From: Allobogoriella deserti
Lineage (GTDB): Bacteria; Actinomycetota; Actinomycetes; Actinomycetales; Actinomycetaceae
Assembly (NCBI RefSeq): GCF_042680605.1
Contig: NZ_JBHUEE010000011.1
Location: 62,001-126,000 of the forward strand
Direction: 5' to 3'
Length of the DNA: 64,000 nt
In this document: positions 1-8,936 of the stretch, piece by piece
Layout of the letters: each line of letters opens with the position of its first letter
Numbering within the stretch: position 1 is the first letter of the stretch
Notes under the pieces: model-generated
What the model was told of the DNA's origin: nothing
What the model saw: only the letters and a program-made list of their open reading frames with translations
Database searches by the model: none
Made by a program: the position numbers and the translations under genes

Positions 1-20
1 CACTCGAAGGAGGAGGACCG

Positions 21-989
21 GTGGCAACACTCTCGACCCCGGCCGCCACGGCCCCTGAGCCGGCTTCGCACCGCCCGGCCGCACCGGGCCGGTCCCGCTC
101 GCTGAACCGGCGCACCCGCGAGGCGATCGCCGGGTACGGCTTCCTCGCGCCGTGGATCGCCGGCATGGTGCTCCTGACGCTCGGGCCCATGGCGTACTCG
201 CTCTACCTGAGCTTCACCGACTACGACCTGATGTCGTCACCGAACTGGATCGGCCTCGGGAACTACGAGCGGATGGCCGCCGATCCGCGGCTGGCCTCGT
301 CGGTGCTCGTCACGCTGAAGTACGTCGCCGTCTCCGTGCCCGGCGTGCTCGCGTTCTCGCTCGGCGTCGCGATGATCCTCAACAAGGGGATGCGGTTCCT
401 GCCGTTCTACCGCGCCGCGTTCTACCTGCCCTCCCTCATCGGAACCAGCGTGGCCATCGCGGTGCTGTGGCGACAGGTCTTCGGCGGTGACGGCATCGTC
501 AACGCGGCGCTCGGCACGCTCGGCATCAGCGGCCAGAGCTGGATCGGCGATCCGGACTCGGCGCTGTGGACCCTCGTGGTGCTCAACGTCTGGACGTTCG
601 GTTCGACCATGGTCATCTTCCTCGCCGGCCTACGTCAGATCCCCACCGACCTGTACGAGGCGGCCTCGGTCGACGGCGCCGGACCCATCCGGCGGTTCCT
701 CAGCGTCACCGTCCCCCTGCTGACCCCGTTGATCTTCTTCAACCTACTGCTGACCACCGTCAACGCCTTCCAGGCCTTCACGCCCGCGTACGTCGTCAGT
801 GGCGGGACCGGGGGCCCGCTGGACTCCACGCTCTTCTACACCCTGTACCTCTACCTGCGCGGCTTCGCCAATCTCGAGATGGGCTACGCCTCCGCCATGG
901 CGTGGGCCCTGGTGGTCGTGCTGGCTGTCTTCACCGCGGCGTTGTTCGCCTCGTCGCGGTACTGGGTCCACTACGGAGACGAACGATGA
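21..989 (+). CDS. Sugar ABC transporter permease, MalF/UgpA type
   Basis: Inner-membrane subunit of a CUT1-type carbohydrate importer. About six hydrophobic segments are visible, the first near residues 37-60 and the last near 295-315. The permease EAA loop is recognisable around residue 213 (YEAASVDGAGP). The GTG start at 21 has a strong Shine-Dalgarno (aggaggagga) at 8-17. Its TGA overlaps the ATG of the next permease by 4 bp, so the two are translationally coupled. Only 20 bases lie upstream, so the operon may begin outside the window. The substrate cannot be read from the permease. Confidence 0.93.
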   Translation: MATLSTPAATAPEPASHRPAAPGRSRSLNRRTREAIAGYGFLAPWIAGMVLLTLGPMAYSLYLSFTDYDLMSSPNWIGLGNYERMAADPRLASSVLVTLKYVAVSVPGVLAFSLGVAMILNKGMRFLPFYRAAFYLPSLIGTSVAIAVLWRQVFGGDGIVNAALGTLGISGQSWIGDPDSALWTLVVLNVWTFGSTMVIFLAGLRQIPTDLYEAASVDGAGPIRRFLSVTVPLLTPLIFFNLLLTTVNAFQAFTPAYVVSGGTGGPLDSTLFYTLYLYLRGFANLEMGYASAMAWALVVVLAVFTAALFASSRYWVHYGDER

Positions 990-1912
990 CCGCCACTACC
1001 ACATCCACCGACCGCGCCGCCCGTGACCACTCCGCCGGCCGGCCCCGGCCACCGCGGCAGATCTTTGGTCGCCGCGTGGTGCGCAACCGCCTGCTCGTCG
1101 GGCTCGTCCGGCACGCGACCCTCATCGCGGTACTGACGATCGTGCTCTATCCGCTGCTCTGGATGGTGGGGGCGTCGCTGCGCCCGGGCAACGAGGCGTT
1201 CGGAACGCTGAACTTCCTCACCTCGAACCCGACGTTGGAGAACTACCGCGAAGGCTGGAACTTCGGGCAGCTGAACTTCTCCCGCTTCTTCCTCAACTCC
1301 CTGGCGGTCACCACGCTGTGCGTGATCGGCAACGTCGTCGCCTGTTCCATGGCCGCCTACTCCTTCGCGCGGCTGAACTTCCCGTTCAAGCGGATCATGT
1401 TCGCCCTCATGCTCGGCACGATGCTGCTGCCGTACCACGTGACGATGGTTCCGCAGTACGTGCTGTTCAACGAACTGGCGTGGATCAACACCATCCTGCC
1501 GCTGACGGTGCCGAAGTTCCTGGCCACCGACGCCTTCTTCATCTTCCTCATGGTCCAGTTCATCCGAACCCTGCCGCGGGACCTCGACGACGCCGCCCTG
1601 CTGGACGGGTGCGGTCATGTGGGGATCTTCTTCCGCGTTGTCATCCCGCTGTCCCTGCCGGCGCTCGGCACCACCGCCCTCTTCACGTTCATCAACACGT
1701 GGAACGACTTCCTCGGACCGCTGCTCTATCTCAACCGGCCCGAGCTGTGGACCGTCACGCTCGGGCTCAACGGCTTCCTCGATGCCACCGGCGAATCGGC
1801 CTTCGGACCCTTGTTCGCGATGGCCACGTTGTCCCTCGCCCCCGTCGTCGGCTTCTTCCTCGTCGCACAGAAGCTCCTCGTCGAGGGCATCGCGACGACA
1901 GGCCTGAAGTAA
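986..1912 (+). CDS. Sugar ABC transporter permease, MalG type
   Basis: Second membrane subunit (308 aa) of the same importer. The hydrophilic N-terminus is followed by six membrane segments. The EAA-type loop reads LDDAALLDGCG, with a DAALLDG variant of the usual EAAxxDG. The C-terminal LVEGIATTGLK is typical of MalG-type permeases, which end in an EGI(T/A)xGxxK motif. The start is the ATG within the ATGA overlap with the upstream permease; a longer frame upstream has no MalG-like sequence. Confidence 0.93.
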   Translation: MTATTTSTDRAARDHSAGRPRPPRQIFGRRVVRNRLLVGLVRHATLIAVLTIVLYPLLWMVGASLRPGNEAFGTLNFLTSNPTLENYREGWNFGQLNFSRFFLNSLAVTTLCVIGNVVACSMAAYSFARLNFPFKRIMFALMLGTMLLPYHVTMVPQYVLFNELAWINTILPLTVPKFLATDAFFIFLMVQFIRTLPRDLDDAALLDGCGHVGIFFRVVIPLSLPALGTTALFTFINTWNDFLGPLLYLNRPELWTVTLGLNGFLDATGESAFGPLFAMATLSLAPVVGFFLVAQKLLVEGIATTGLK

Positions 1913-1955
1913 CCCGCCCATCACCCCTGACCGGTCATGACAGAGAGGACACCCC

Positions 1956-3326
1956 ATGACTTCCACCCCACGGCCGCGCAGGCTCGCCGCAATGATCGCG
2001 GCCGGTACCTGCGCCGCTCTGCTCGCCGCCTGCACCGGCGGCACCTCCGTCGGCGAGAACCCTTCCGGCGCGAACTCCGGTGAGACCGTCGACGGAACCG
2101 GTCCAGTCGAAGGCAGCGTCCGCCTGGCCTACTGGGGCTCGGGGCCCCGAATCGAACGGACACAGGCTGTGGCCGACCTGTTCCTCGAGGAGCACCCCGA
2201 GGTAACCATCGAGCACGAGAACGCCGACTTCGCACCGTACTGGGAACGCCTCAACGTCCAGGCGTCCAGCGGCAACATGCCGTGCCTCACCCAGACCCAG
2301 GGACGTCAGCTCAACGACTACACGACCCGCGGGGCGCTTCTGCCGCTCCAGCCGATGATCGACTCCGGCGCGATCGACGTCAGTGACATTCCCGAGGACG
2401 TCCTCGACACCGGGCGCGGTCTCGACGGCGAGCTGTACATGATTCCCTACGGCGCCGCGTACGACGCCGTCGTCATCAACGAGACCCTCGCCGAGGAGGC
2501 CGGAGTCGGGCTGCCCGAGGAGGGCTACACCTGGGAGGAGTTCGGCGACTACCTGCGCGAGGCGCAGGAGGGGCTGCCCGAGGACGTCAAGGCCGCGAAC
2601 CTCGGCGGCGGACTGCCGAACTACTTCATCGTTTACGTCCAGGGCACTGGGCAGGACCTGTTCGACGGCAACCAGATCGGCTTCGACGAGCAGGTGCTCG
2701 TCGACTACTGGAACTTCTGGGAGGAGCTCCGCGCCGACGGCGTGACGACGACTCCGCAGCAGTCGTCCGAGGAACCGGACCAGACCGAGCAGCGGTACGT
2801 CGCCCAGGGCCGGGTCATGGTCGACAACCTTCCCGGCAACGCCCTCACACCGGCCCAGACCACCCTCGACGGGCTGGCCCCGGGACAACAGCTCACCAGC
2901 GTCGCCGCCCCGTGGGGCGAGGCCGGCCAGGGCAACGCGCTCTTCACCTCGGGCTTCTCGATCCCGGCGAACTGCGACAATGCGGCGACCGCGGCGGCGT
3001 TCATCGACTTCTGGATCAACAACGACGAGGCCGGCCAGGCGTTCGCCTCGGACAACGGCGCGGCGACCAACAGCCGGCACCTCGACCAGCAGCTCGAGGA
3101 TCCCGAGCTGCCCGACGAGAAGCAGCACGAGCTCGGGCTGTACCAGGAGATCGTCGAGCGCGAGCCGGTCTCGATCGTCTACCCGCCGGGCTACCAGGCG
3201 AACTTCGAGGACACGTTCACGCGCCACTGGGACTCCGTCGCCTTCGGTGAGGCCAGTGTCGAGGAGGCTGCCCACGCGTTCTACGAGGAAGTCAACGCCG
3301 CGCTGGCGGCCGAGTCGACCGAGTAG
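1956..3326 (+). CDS. Extracellular sugar-binding lipoprotein (ABC importer)
   Basis: Substrate-binding protein of 456 aa for the two permeases just upstream. The signal peptide has an arginine-rich start and a hydrophobic core ending in the lipobox LLAAC with Cys26, so the mature protein should be lipid-anchored outside the membrane. The mature N-terminus (VRLAYWGSGP) and the helix/strand pattern match family 1 solute-binding proteins. It lies 43 bp after the MalG gene with the RBS agagagga just before the ATG. A strong hairpin follows the stop, so this is probably the last gene of the operon. No ATPase gene is present here. Confidence 0.92.
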   Translation: MTSTPRPRRLAAMIAAGTCAALLAACTGGTSVGENPSGANSGETVDGTGPVEGSVRLAYWGSGPRIERTQAVADLFLEEHPEVTIEHENADFAPYWERLNVQASSGNMPCLTQTQGRQLNDYTTRGALLPLQPMIDSGAIDVSDIPEDVLDTGRGLDGELYMIPYGAAYDAVVINETLAEEAGVGLPEEGYTWEEFGDYLREAQEGLPEDVKAANLGGGLPNYFIVYVQGTGQDLFDGNQIGFDEQVLVDYWNFWEELRADGVTTTPQQSSEEPDQTEQRYVAQGRVMVDNLPGNALTPAQTTLDGLAPGQQLTSVAAPWGEAGQGNALFTSGFSIPANCDNAATAAAFIDFWINNDEAGQAFASDNGAATNSRHLDQQLEDPELPDEKQHELGLYQEIVEREPVSIVYPPGYQANFEDTFTRHWDSVAFGEASVEEAAHAFYEEVNAALAAESTE

Positions 3327-3343
3327 CACGGACCAGGACGGAC

Positions 3344-3385
3344 CGCGCGGGCCGGCCACCGGAGATCCCGGGGCCGGCCCGCGCG
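3344..3385 (+). terminator. Strong GC hairpin, probable terminator of the first ABC operon
   Basis: Two perfectly complementary 14-nt arms at 3344-3357 and 3372-3385 enclose a 14-nt loop, 17 bp after the stop of the binding-protein gene. There is no T-run, as is common for terminators in GC-rich actinobacteria. It separates the importer operon from the membrane protein at 3481. Confidence 0.7.
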
Positions 3386-3429
3386 CCTGATCGCCGCCGC
3401 ACCGATCGGTCAAGCCCGAGCCAAACCGG

Positions 3430-3447
3430 CCGCTTTCGGGCAGACTG
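3430..3447 (+). promoter_or_regulatory. Upstream element shared with the paralogue at 15578
   Basis: The stretch ccgctttcgggcagactg closely matches ccgctttcccggcacactg at 15526-15544. In both cases the element ends exactly 33 bases before the start codon of the paralogous membrane-protein genes. A conserved promoter or operator is the simplest reading. No clear consensus -35/-10 pair can be assigned. Confidence 0.4.
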
Positions 3448-3480
3448 AGGGGCACATTGGTGTCGTGACGAGGGGGAACA

Positions 3481-4134
3481 GTGTCGGACAGCAACAACCC
3501 GTACGGCCAGCCGGGACCGCAGGGCGGTCAACCGGGCGGACCGGCAGGGCCACCGCAGTACGGCCAGCAGTCCGGTCCACCGCAGTACGGCGACCAGGGC
3601 GGCATGCCGCAGTACGGCCAGGCCGCAGGACCGGAGTACGGCCAGGCGGGTTACGGACAGCCCGGCCCCTCCCCCGCGCCCACCGAGCGGCCGAGGCCGC
3701 TCGATCTCGCGGTCAAGCTCATGTACGCCGGTGCGGTGATCGCCGTCATCGACCTCGTCATCGCCCTGACCCAGATGGACGCGATCCGGGAGATGGCGCA
3801 TGAGCAGGCCGCCGCCCAGGGGATGCCGGAGATGGCCGACGCCATGGCCGGCACCTCGATCGCCATCGGTATCGGCGTCGGCGCGATCAGCATCGCCCTG
3901 TGGATCTGGATGGCCGTCATGAACGGCAAGGGCAAGTCCTGGGCCCGCATCCTCGCCACGATCTTCGGCGCCCTCGCCGTCATCGGCTTCCTGTTCTCGC
4001 TGGCGCAGGTGATGACCGGGATCCAGCTTGTGATGGCGGTCATCCGCGTCGCGCTGGCGATCGCGATCCTCGTGCTCCTGTGGAACAAGGCGTCCTCGGC
4101 GTACTACAACGCCATGTCGAACAAGACGCCCTGA
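3481..4134 (+). CDS. Membrane protein with Gln/Gly/Tyr/Pro-rich N-terminal repeats
   Basis: A protein of 217 aa of unknown function. Residues 1-65 are low-complexity, with repeated PQYG and EYGQ units, a tail that probably lies in the cytoplasm. After it come about four hydrophobic segments. The core WMAVMNGKGKSWARI is almost repeated in the protein at 15578-16114 (WMAVMNRKGRPWARL), and both end in a similar LW...(S)S.(F/Y)Y segment, so they are paralogues. The GTG start at 3481 has the RBS gaggggga. It is transcribed alone and converges on the arabinofuranosidase gene. Confidence 0.8.
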   Translation: MSDSNNPYGQPGPQGGQPGGPAGPPQYGQQSGPPQYGDQGGMPQYGQAAGPEYGQAGYGQPGPSPAPTERPRPLDLAVKLMYAGAVIAVIDLVIALTQMDAIREMAHEQAAAQGMPEMADAMAGTSIAIGIGVGAISIALWIWMAVMNGKGKSWARILATIFGALAVIGFLFSLAQVMTGIQLVMAVIRVALAIAILVLLWNKASSAYYNAMSNKTP

Positions 4135-4168
4135 GCCCGCTGAGCCGCCAGGGCACCGAGCGCCGGTC

Positions 4169-5779
4169 TCACAGATCCCACTCGAGCACGGTCACCGAGT
4201 GCGGCGGAAAGTCGTAGCTGCCGTTCACGGTGACCTGCTCGGGTGCGGACAGTGTGACGGTCTCCGGCGAGGAGATGGCGTTGGTGGCGAACAGGTCCTC
4301 GACCCCGACGCCGAGCTGGCGACGGGTGGCGGCCGGCGGCAGCGGACGTCCGGCGTCCAGCCGTGCGGTGATGGTCTCCTCCGGTGACCGGTTGATCGCG
4401 GCGACGTAGAGGTGTCGGCCGTCCTCGCTCAGGGTGACCGAGACGTCGAGGAGCCCGAGCACGTCCGGAGTGTGCCGGAACTGACCACGAGCGCCGCGGA
4501 CGTCCCCCTCGCGCACGCCGACGGTTACGCTCGGCCCGGCGACCCGGGCGGGCACATGCACCCGGCCGGTGTGGTTCTGGTAGAGGTCCCACACGTGGTA
4601 CGTCGCCGACCTGACCAGCCCACCGGGGCGGACGGCGAGCAGGCCGTTGGCGTTGACGAGGTTGACCGTGTTGGCCATCGTCACCGGAACCTCGAGCTCG
4701 GTGGAGCGGTGCATGGCGTGGAAGACCCCGGCGTAGAAGAGGGCGTCGGCCAAGGTCTTCGGGCTGTACCGGTTCACACGCCGCACCTGCGCGTCGCCGT
4801 GGTCACCGGCGTCGGGCAGGTCCCGATCGGCGACGCCGCCATCGGCGCCGGGCCGTGGCTCGGGCCAGGCGGCGGGCTCGAGGTGACGGTTGTTCCACTC
4901 ATCCATGGCGATGCCGAGCGGCCGGTCCCGGCCGTGCTCGGTCTGGGTCCGGGCGATGAGGTCCGACTGCTCGTGGATGGCTCGCTCGACGTAGGCGGAC
5001 TGCGCGACCACGGCCTCGTACTCGGCAACCGACGGATCGATGAGATGGCGGCTCGCCCCGTACAGGTGCAATGAGATCCAGTCGACCATGCCGCCGAGCC
5101 CGGCGACGACGTCCCGGGTCCACTCGCGCGCGTCGTGCCCGACCGCGACAAACCGCAGACCAGGGTCGACTGCGCGCATGAACCGGGCGTGCTCGACGGC
5201 GTCGAGCACGTAAGCCTCGACGGATCGGTGGCCCATCTGCCAGGGGCCGTAGACCTCGTTGCCGAGTCCCCAGATCGCCACCCCGTACGGCTCGCTGGCC
5301 CCGTCGGCGGCGCGCCGCCGGGTCATCTCGGTGTCCCCGCCGTAGTTGGTGTACTCGACCCAGCGGACGGCGTCGTCGACGTTTCGGGCGCTGTGCGCCA
5401 GGTAGGGCGTGGTCCCGACAGCGCGGCACCACGCGAGGAACTCCGGGGTGCCGAACCGGTTCGACTCTTCTTCACCCCAGGCGAGTTCGAGGCGGCGTGG
5501 CCGCTGATCGCGCGGGCCGGTCCCGTCCTGCCACCAGTACGGCGAGGTGAAGTTCCCGCCGGGCCAGCGCACCACCGGAAGGCCGAGCTCGCGACAGGCC
5601 TCGATCACGTCGCCGCGGCATCCGGCGAGCGGGCCGGGGCCGTCCACCGCGAACTCCGAGCCCTCGTCGAAGACCCCGCCGTCGATGTTGCCGAAGAATG
5701 CGGACTCGAGGAAGTGCCCGTAGACGGCCTCCTCGATGCGGTGACGGGTGTCGGTGCTGAAGGTGACGGTGGCTCTCAT
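4169..5779 (-). CDS. Alpha-L-arabinofuranosidase, glycoside hydrolase family 51
   Basis: It releases terminal alpha-L-arabinofuranose from arabinan, arabinoxylan or arabinogalactan oligosaccharides. GH51 hallmarks are visible: RWPGGNF near residue 71, the acid/base Glu175 in WGLGNEVYG and the nucleophile Glu294 in AMDEWNNRH. The C-terminal part is a beta-rich domain ending TVLEWDL. No signal peptide is present, so it acts inside the cell on imported sugars. It is the last gene of the ROK-sulfatase-ABC operon. The start at 5779 is chosen for the GAAAGGA site just before it. An ATG at 5821, overlapping the permease stop, would add 14 residues and is the alternative. Confidence 0.93.
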   Translation of the reverse strand: MRATVTFSTDTRHRIEEAVYGHFLESAFFGNIDGGVFDEGSEFAVDGPGPLAGCRGDVIEACRELGLPVVRWPGGNFTSPYWWQDGTGPRDQRPRRLELAWGEEESNRFGTPEFLAWCRAVGTTPYLAHSARNVDDAVRWVEYTNYGGDTEMTRRRAADGASEPYGVAIWGLGNEVYGPWQMGHRSVEAYVLDAVEHARFMRAVDPGLRFVAVGHDAREWTRDVVAGLGGMVDWISLHLYGASRHLIDPSVAEYEAVVAQSAYVERAIHEQSDLIARTQTEHGRDRPLGIAMDEWNNRHLEPAAWPEPRPGADGGVADRDLPDAGDHGDAQVRRVNRYSPKTLADALFYAGVFHAMHRSTELEVPVTMANTVNLVNANGLLAVRPGGLVRSATYHVWDLYQNHTGRVHVPARVAGPSVTVGVREGDVRGARGQFRHTPDVLGLLDVSVTLSEDGRHLYVAAINRSPEETITARLDAGRPLPPAATRRQLGVGVEDLFATNAISSPETVTLSAPEQVTVNGSYDFPPHSVTVLEWDL

Positions 5780-5817
5780 CGTGTCCTTTCGGTGGTGTGG
5801 CAGGTGGGTTGCCGGGG

Positions 5818-6651
5818 TCATCCCTTCACCCCGCCCTGGGAGACGCCCTCGATGATGTAGCGCTGGGCGACGATGTAGACGATCAGCACGGGGACGCTGG
5901 CGATGACGGCGCCGGCGGTCAGCAGGTCGAACCGCGTGGCGTATTCACCTTGGAGCTGGGCGAGCCCGGCGGGCAGCGTGAGCATGTCCGTGCTGAAGAG
6001 GACGAAGACCGGCCAGAGGAAATCGTTCCAGCTCGACAGGAACGACAGCACGGCCAAGGTGGCGATGGCCGGCGCTGCGAGCGGGACCATGATCCGCAGG
6101 AAGACCTGGAAGGCGTTGGCGCCGTCGATGCGCGCGGCCTCTTCGATCGCCGGGCTGATCCCGAGGAAGAACTGCCGCAGGAAGACGACCCCGAAGGCGC
6201 CGGCCGCCGAGGGCACCACCAGCGAGGCGTAGCTGTTCAACCAGCCGAGCCCGTTGACGATGAGGAAGTGCGGGATCAGCAGGATCACACCGGGAACGAA
6301 CATGGTGGCCAGCACGACGGCGAACAGCGTGCGTTTGAACGGGAAGTCCAGACGTGCCAAGGCGTAGGCGGCGGTGGTCGAGATCGTCACGACGAGGGCG
6401 CTGTGCGCCGCGGCGACCAGGAAGCTGTTGCCGAGCCAGCGGAGCACGGGCAGCCGCTCGTTACCGAGGATCTCGCGGTAGGCGTCGAGGCCGGGTTCAC
6501 GCGGAAGCAGCGTGAATTCCAGCGAATTGGCCTCTGCGGTGGGCTTGAACGAGGTGGAGATCATCAGCAGCAGCGGGGTGACGAACACGGCCGTCAGAGC
6601 CAGGACCGTCAGCGCCAGAGCCACCCGGCGGGGTCGGAGGAGGTGGGCCAT
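5818..6651 (-). CDS. Sugar ABC transporter permease, MalG type
   Basis: A 277-aa subunit with six membrane segments. The EAA loop reads IEEAARIDGANAFQ, and the C-terminus IIEGVSQGGVKG is the classic MalG-type ending. The ATG overlaps the TGA of the MalF-type gene by 4 bp. It should form an importer with the permease at 6651 and the binding protein at 7617. Its place between a sulfatase and an arabinofuranosidase points to an arabinose-containing, possibly sulfated oligosaccharide. That substrate is inferred from context only. Confidence 0.93.
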   Translation of the reverse strand: MAHLLRPRRVALALTVLALTAVFVTPLLLMISTSFKPTAEANSLEFTLLPREPGLDAYREILGNERLPVLRWLGNSFLVAAAHSALVVTISTTAAYALARLDFPFKRTLFAVVLATMFVPGVILLIPHFLIVNGLGWLNSYASLVVPSAAGAFGVVFLRQFFLGISPAIEEAARIDGANAFQVFLRIMVPLAAPAIATLAVLSFLSSWNDFLWPVFVLFSTDMLTLPAGLAQLQGEYATRFDLLTAGAVIASVPVLIVYIVAQRYIIEGVSQGGVKG

Positions 6652-7601
6652 CAGTCCTCCTCCCCCATCCGGTGGAACGCCAGGACGACCACACCGCTGA
6701 CCACGATGAGGCTGACGGCGAGGATCATGCTCATCGCGGAGGACATGCCGATGTCGAAGCCCTGGATACCGGTCTGGGCGATGAACCCGATGGCGGTGCG
6801 TGTGGCCGTGCCCGGCTGCTCCTGAGTGATGAGCGCCGACTGTCCGTACATGTTGGCGCAGGCGATGATCGTGATGGCGATGACGAACTGCAGGACGCGC
6901 CGGATGCCGGGCAGGGTGACCGTGAAGAACCGGCGCCAGGCTCCGGCGCCGTCGACGGTGGCCGCCTCGTACAGCTCCCGGGGTACGTCCTGCAGCGCCG
7001 CAAGGTAGATCACCGCGTTGAATCCCACCGTCCACCAGATCGTGGCGCCGACGAGCGCGACCCAGCCGGCCGGCAGCGAGGTGGTCCAGGCGATGTCGTC
7101 GGGTAGACCCAGCGCGCCCAGGAGCTGGTTCACCGGGCCGAGCTGACGATCGAGCAGGTAACGCCACAGCAGGCCGATGACGGCCACACCGAAGACGTAG
7201 GGAGCGAAATAGATGGCGCGGAAGGCGATGCGCCCGGGGAATCTCCGGTTCAGCAGCAGCGCGAGCGCGAGCGGGACAGCCACCAGGAGAGGTGCGCTGT
7301 AGAGCGTGAATATGCCGGTGGCCTGCATCGACTTCCAGAACTCCACCGAGGTGACGGTCGAGCCTTCGAAGAGCTCGGCGTAGTTGTCCCATCCGATCCA
7401 GGGCCGGCCCGGGAGCCCGAGGCTCCAGCGGTGCAGGCTCGCCCAGAGGGCGGATCCGATGGGCACGATGACGAAGACGACGAACAGCACGAAGAACGGC
7501 AGCAGGAACGCGGCCGCCGTCCAGGGGCTGTTGCGTCGCGAGGCGACACGCGTCCGGGCATCGACGCCCGTGGCGACGTCTCGCACGCTCAGCTGGGCCA
7601 T
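6651..7601 (-). CDS. Sugar ABC transporter permease, MalF type
   Basis: A 316-aa permease. A hydrophilic tail of about 25 residues precedes six membrane segments, with the EAA loop YEAATVDGAGAWRRF near residue 210. It lies 15 bp downstream of the binding-protein gene and shares 4 bp with the following MalG-type gene. The order binding protein, MalF, MalG is the standard CUT1 layout. Confidence 0.93.
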   Translation of the reverse strand: MAQLSVRDVATGVDARTRVASRRNSPWTAAAFLLPFFVLFVVFVIVPIGSALWASLHRWSLGLPGRPWIGWDNYAELFEGSTVTSVEFWKSMQATGIFTLYSAPLLVAVPLALALLLNRRFPGRIAFRAIYFAPYVFGVAVIGLLWRYLLDRQLGPVNQLLGALGLPDDIAWTTSLPAGWVALVGATIWWTVGFNAVIYLAALQDVPRELYEAATVDGAGAWRRFFTVTLPGIRRVLQFVIAITIIACANMYGQSALITQEQPGTATRTAIGFIAQTGIQGFDIGMSSAMSMILAVSLIVVSGVVVLAFHRMGEED

Positions 7602-7616
7602 GGGGTGTCCCCGATC

Positions 7617-8936
7617 TCAGCCGTCGAGCAGTTCATGCATCTCCTCGAGTTGTTCCTGGGCCGTGCGTTGGGCGAAGTCGAGGGCCTCGGCGGCGTCGGC
7701 GCCGCTGAGAACCACTTCGCTGACGGCGCGTTCGTAACTGTTCGCCGCGATCTCCCGGGACCCGGGGATCTGCGGCAGGAAGGCGGCGGAGGAGAAGACC
7801 TCGGGTTCCGCCAGTGCGGCTTGCGGTGCGGCCGCGAACGCCTCGCCGGCTCGCACCGTGGCGCGTGCGGGGGTGTTGCCGGAGGCGATCCACGGCTCAG
7901 AGTTGCGGCTCGTCCACTCCACGAAGGTCTGTGCCGCATGGGCGACGTCGTCGTCGGCCTGGGACTGCCCGGTCAGGACGAAGTTGTGCGAGTTGGCGAA
8001 GGTGCCGGGCCGGGTACCGATCTGCGGGAACGGCGCGACGTCCCAAGCCAGGTCGGGCGCGGTCAGCTGCAGGTCCGGGATGGCTGCGGGCAGGTCGGCG
8101 AGCATAGCCGCCCCGCCGTTCTTGAACGGCAGGCGAGGATCGGTGGCACCCGAGGGGCTCACGCCTGCTTCGATGAGCGAGGTCATCCACTCCAGGGCTG
8201 CCACACCGGCGTCGGAGCCCATGGTCGCGGCCGTCGCGGCCTCGTCGTACAGGCTTCCGCCGAACTGGGCCAACAGGGTGACGAACAACTGCCACGACGG
8301 CGTGACCCAGAACGGGTGGGTCACACCGGCATTCCGGAGCGAGCTCGCCGCGGCGTCGAAGTGGCCGCGGTCGCGCACCGGGCCCTCGAGGCCGGCCCCG
8401 CCGAACGTATCGGTGGCCCAGTACTGGGCCATGGTGAACACGTCGAGCGGGATGCCGTACCGGTGCCCCTCATACACGCCGCTGTCCCAGACGGCGGGGA
8501 TGAAGTCGGTGCCGTCCAGGCCGAGACCGTCGGTGAGCTCCTCCAGCGGGGCGATCGTGCCGCGAGCAGCGAAGGTGGCGAGCTGGTCGAGATGCATGAT
8601 TGCCACGTCGGGGCCCTCGCCGGCACCGACGGCGGGCATGACCTTGGCGTACAGGTCGTCTGCGACCAACGAGGTCATCACCACGCGGATGTTGTCGTGC
8701 GCGGCGTTGAACGCCTCGACTATCTCGGCCATGGCCGGGCCGTCTCCGCCGGTGAACGGGTTCCAGAACTGCAGCGTGACCGCCGGCCCGGTGTACTCAC
8801 CGCGGCGAGGACGCACCGGCGCAGGTCGGTCCGCGGCTGCGACCGATGCCGAGCAGCCGGCGAGCGCCGCCACGCCGAAGGCACCCAAGAAGCCGCGCCG
8901 CGTGACGTGGTGAGCGCGCCCGTTCGCGGGGCTCAC
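7617..8936 (-). CDS. Extracellular sugar-binding lipoprotein, Tat-type signal
   Basis: Binding protein of 439 aa for the importer at 5818-7601. The N-terminus carries a twin-arginine motif (TRRGFLG) and a lipobox ALAGC with Cys28, so it is probably a Tat-exported lipoprotein. The mature sequence starts with a typical family 1 pattern (VTLQFWNPFTGGDG). The start is a GTG at 8936 that overlaps the sulfatase stop (GTGA), so the sulfatase and importer are expressed together. Confidence 0.92.
   Translation of the reverse strand: MSPANGRAHHVTRRGFLGAFGVAALAGCSASVAAADRPAPVRPRRGEYTGPAVTLQFWNPFTGGDGPAMAEIVEAFNAAHDNIRVVMTSLVADDLYAKVMPAVGAGEGPDVAIMHLDQLATFAARGTIAPLEELTDGLGLDGTDFIPAVWDSGVYEGHRYGIPLDVFTMAQYWATDTFGGAGLEGPVRDRGHFDAAASSLRNAGVTHPFWVTPSWQLFVTLLAQFGGSLYDEAATAATMGSDAGVAALEWMTSLIEAGVSPSGATDPRLPFKNGGAAMLADLPAAIPDLQLTAPDLAWDVAPFPQIGTRPGTFANSHNFVLTGQSQADDDVAHAAQTFVEWTSRNSEPWIASGNTPARATVRAGEAFAAAPQAALAEPEVFSSAAFLPQIPGSREIAANSYERAVSEVVLSGADAAEALDFAQRTAQEQLEEMHELLDG

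Noticed and set aside
1935..3497. Long minus-strand frame over the first binding-protein gene
   Set aside because: Antisense shadow of a well-supported lipoprotein gene; composition is arginine/leucine-rich and no motif is present.
3541..3660. Repeated cagtacggc-type DNA in the membrane-protein gene
   Set aside because: It encodes in-frame PQYG/EYGQ protein repeats, so it is explained by coding.
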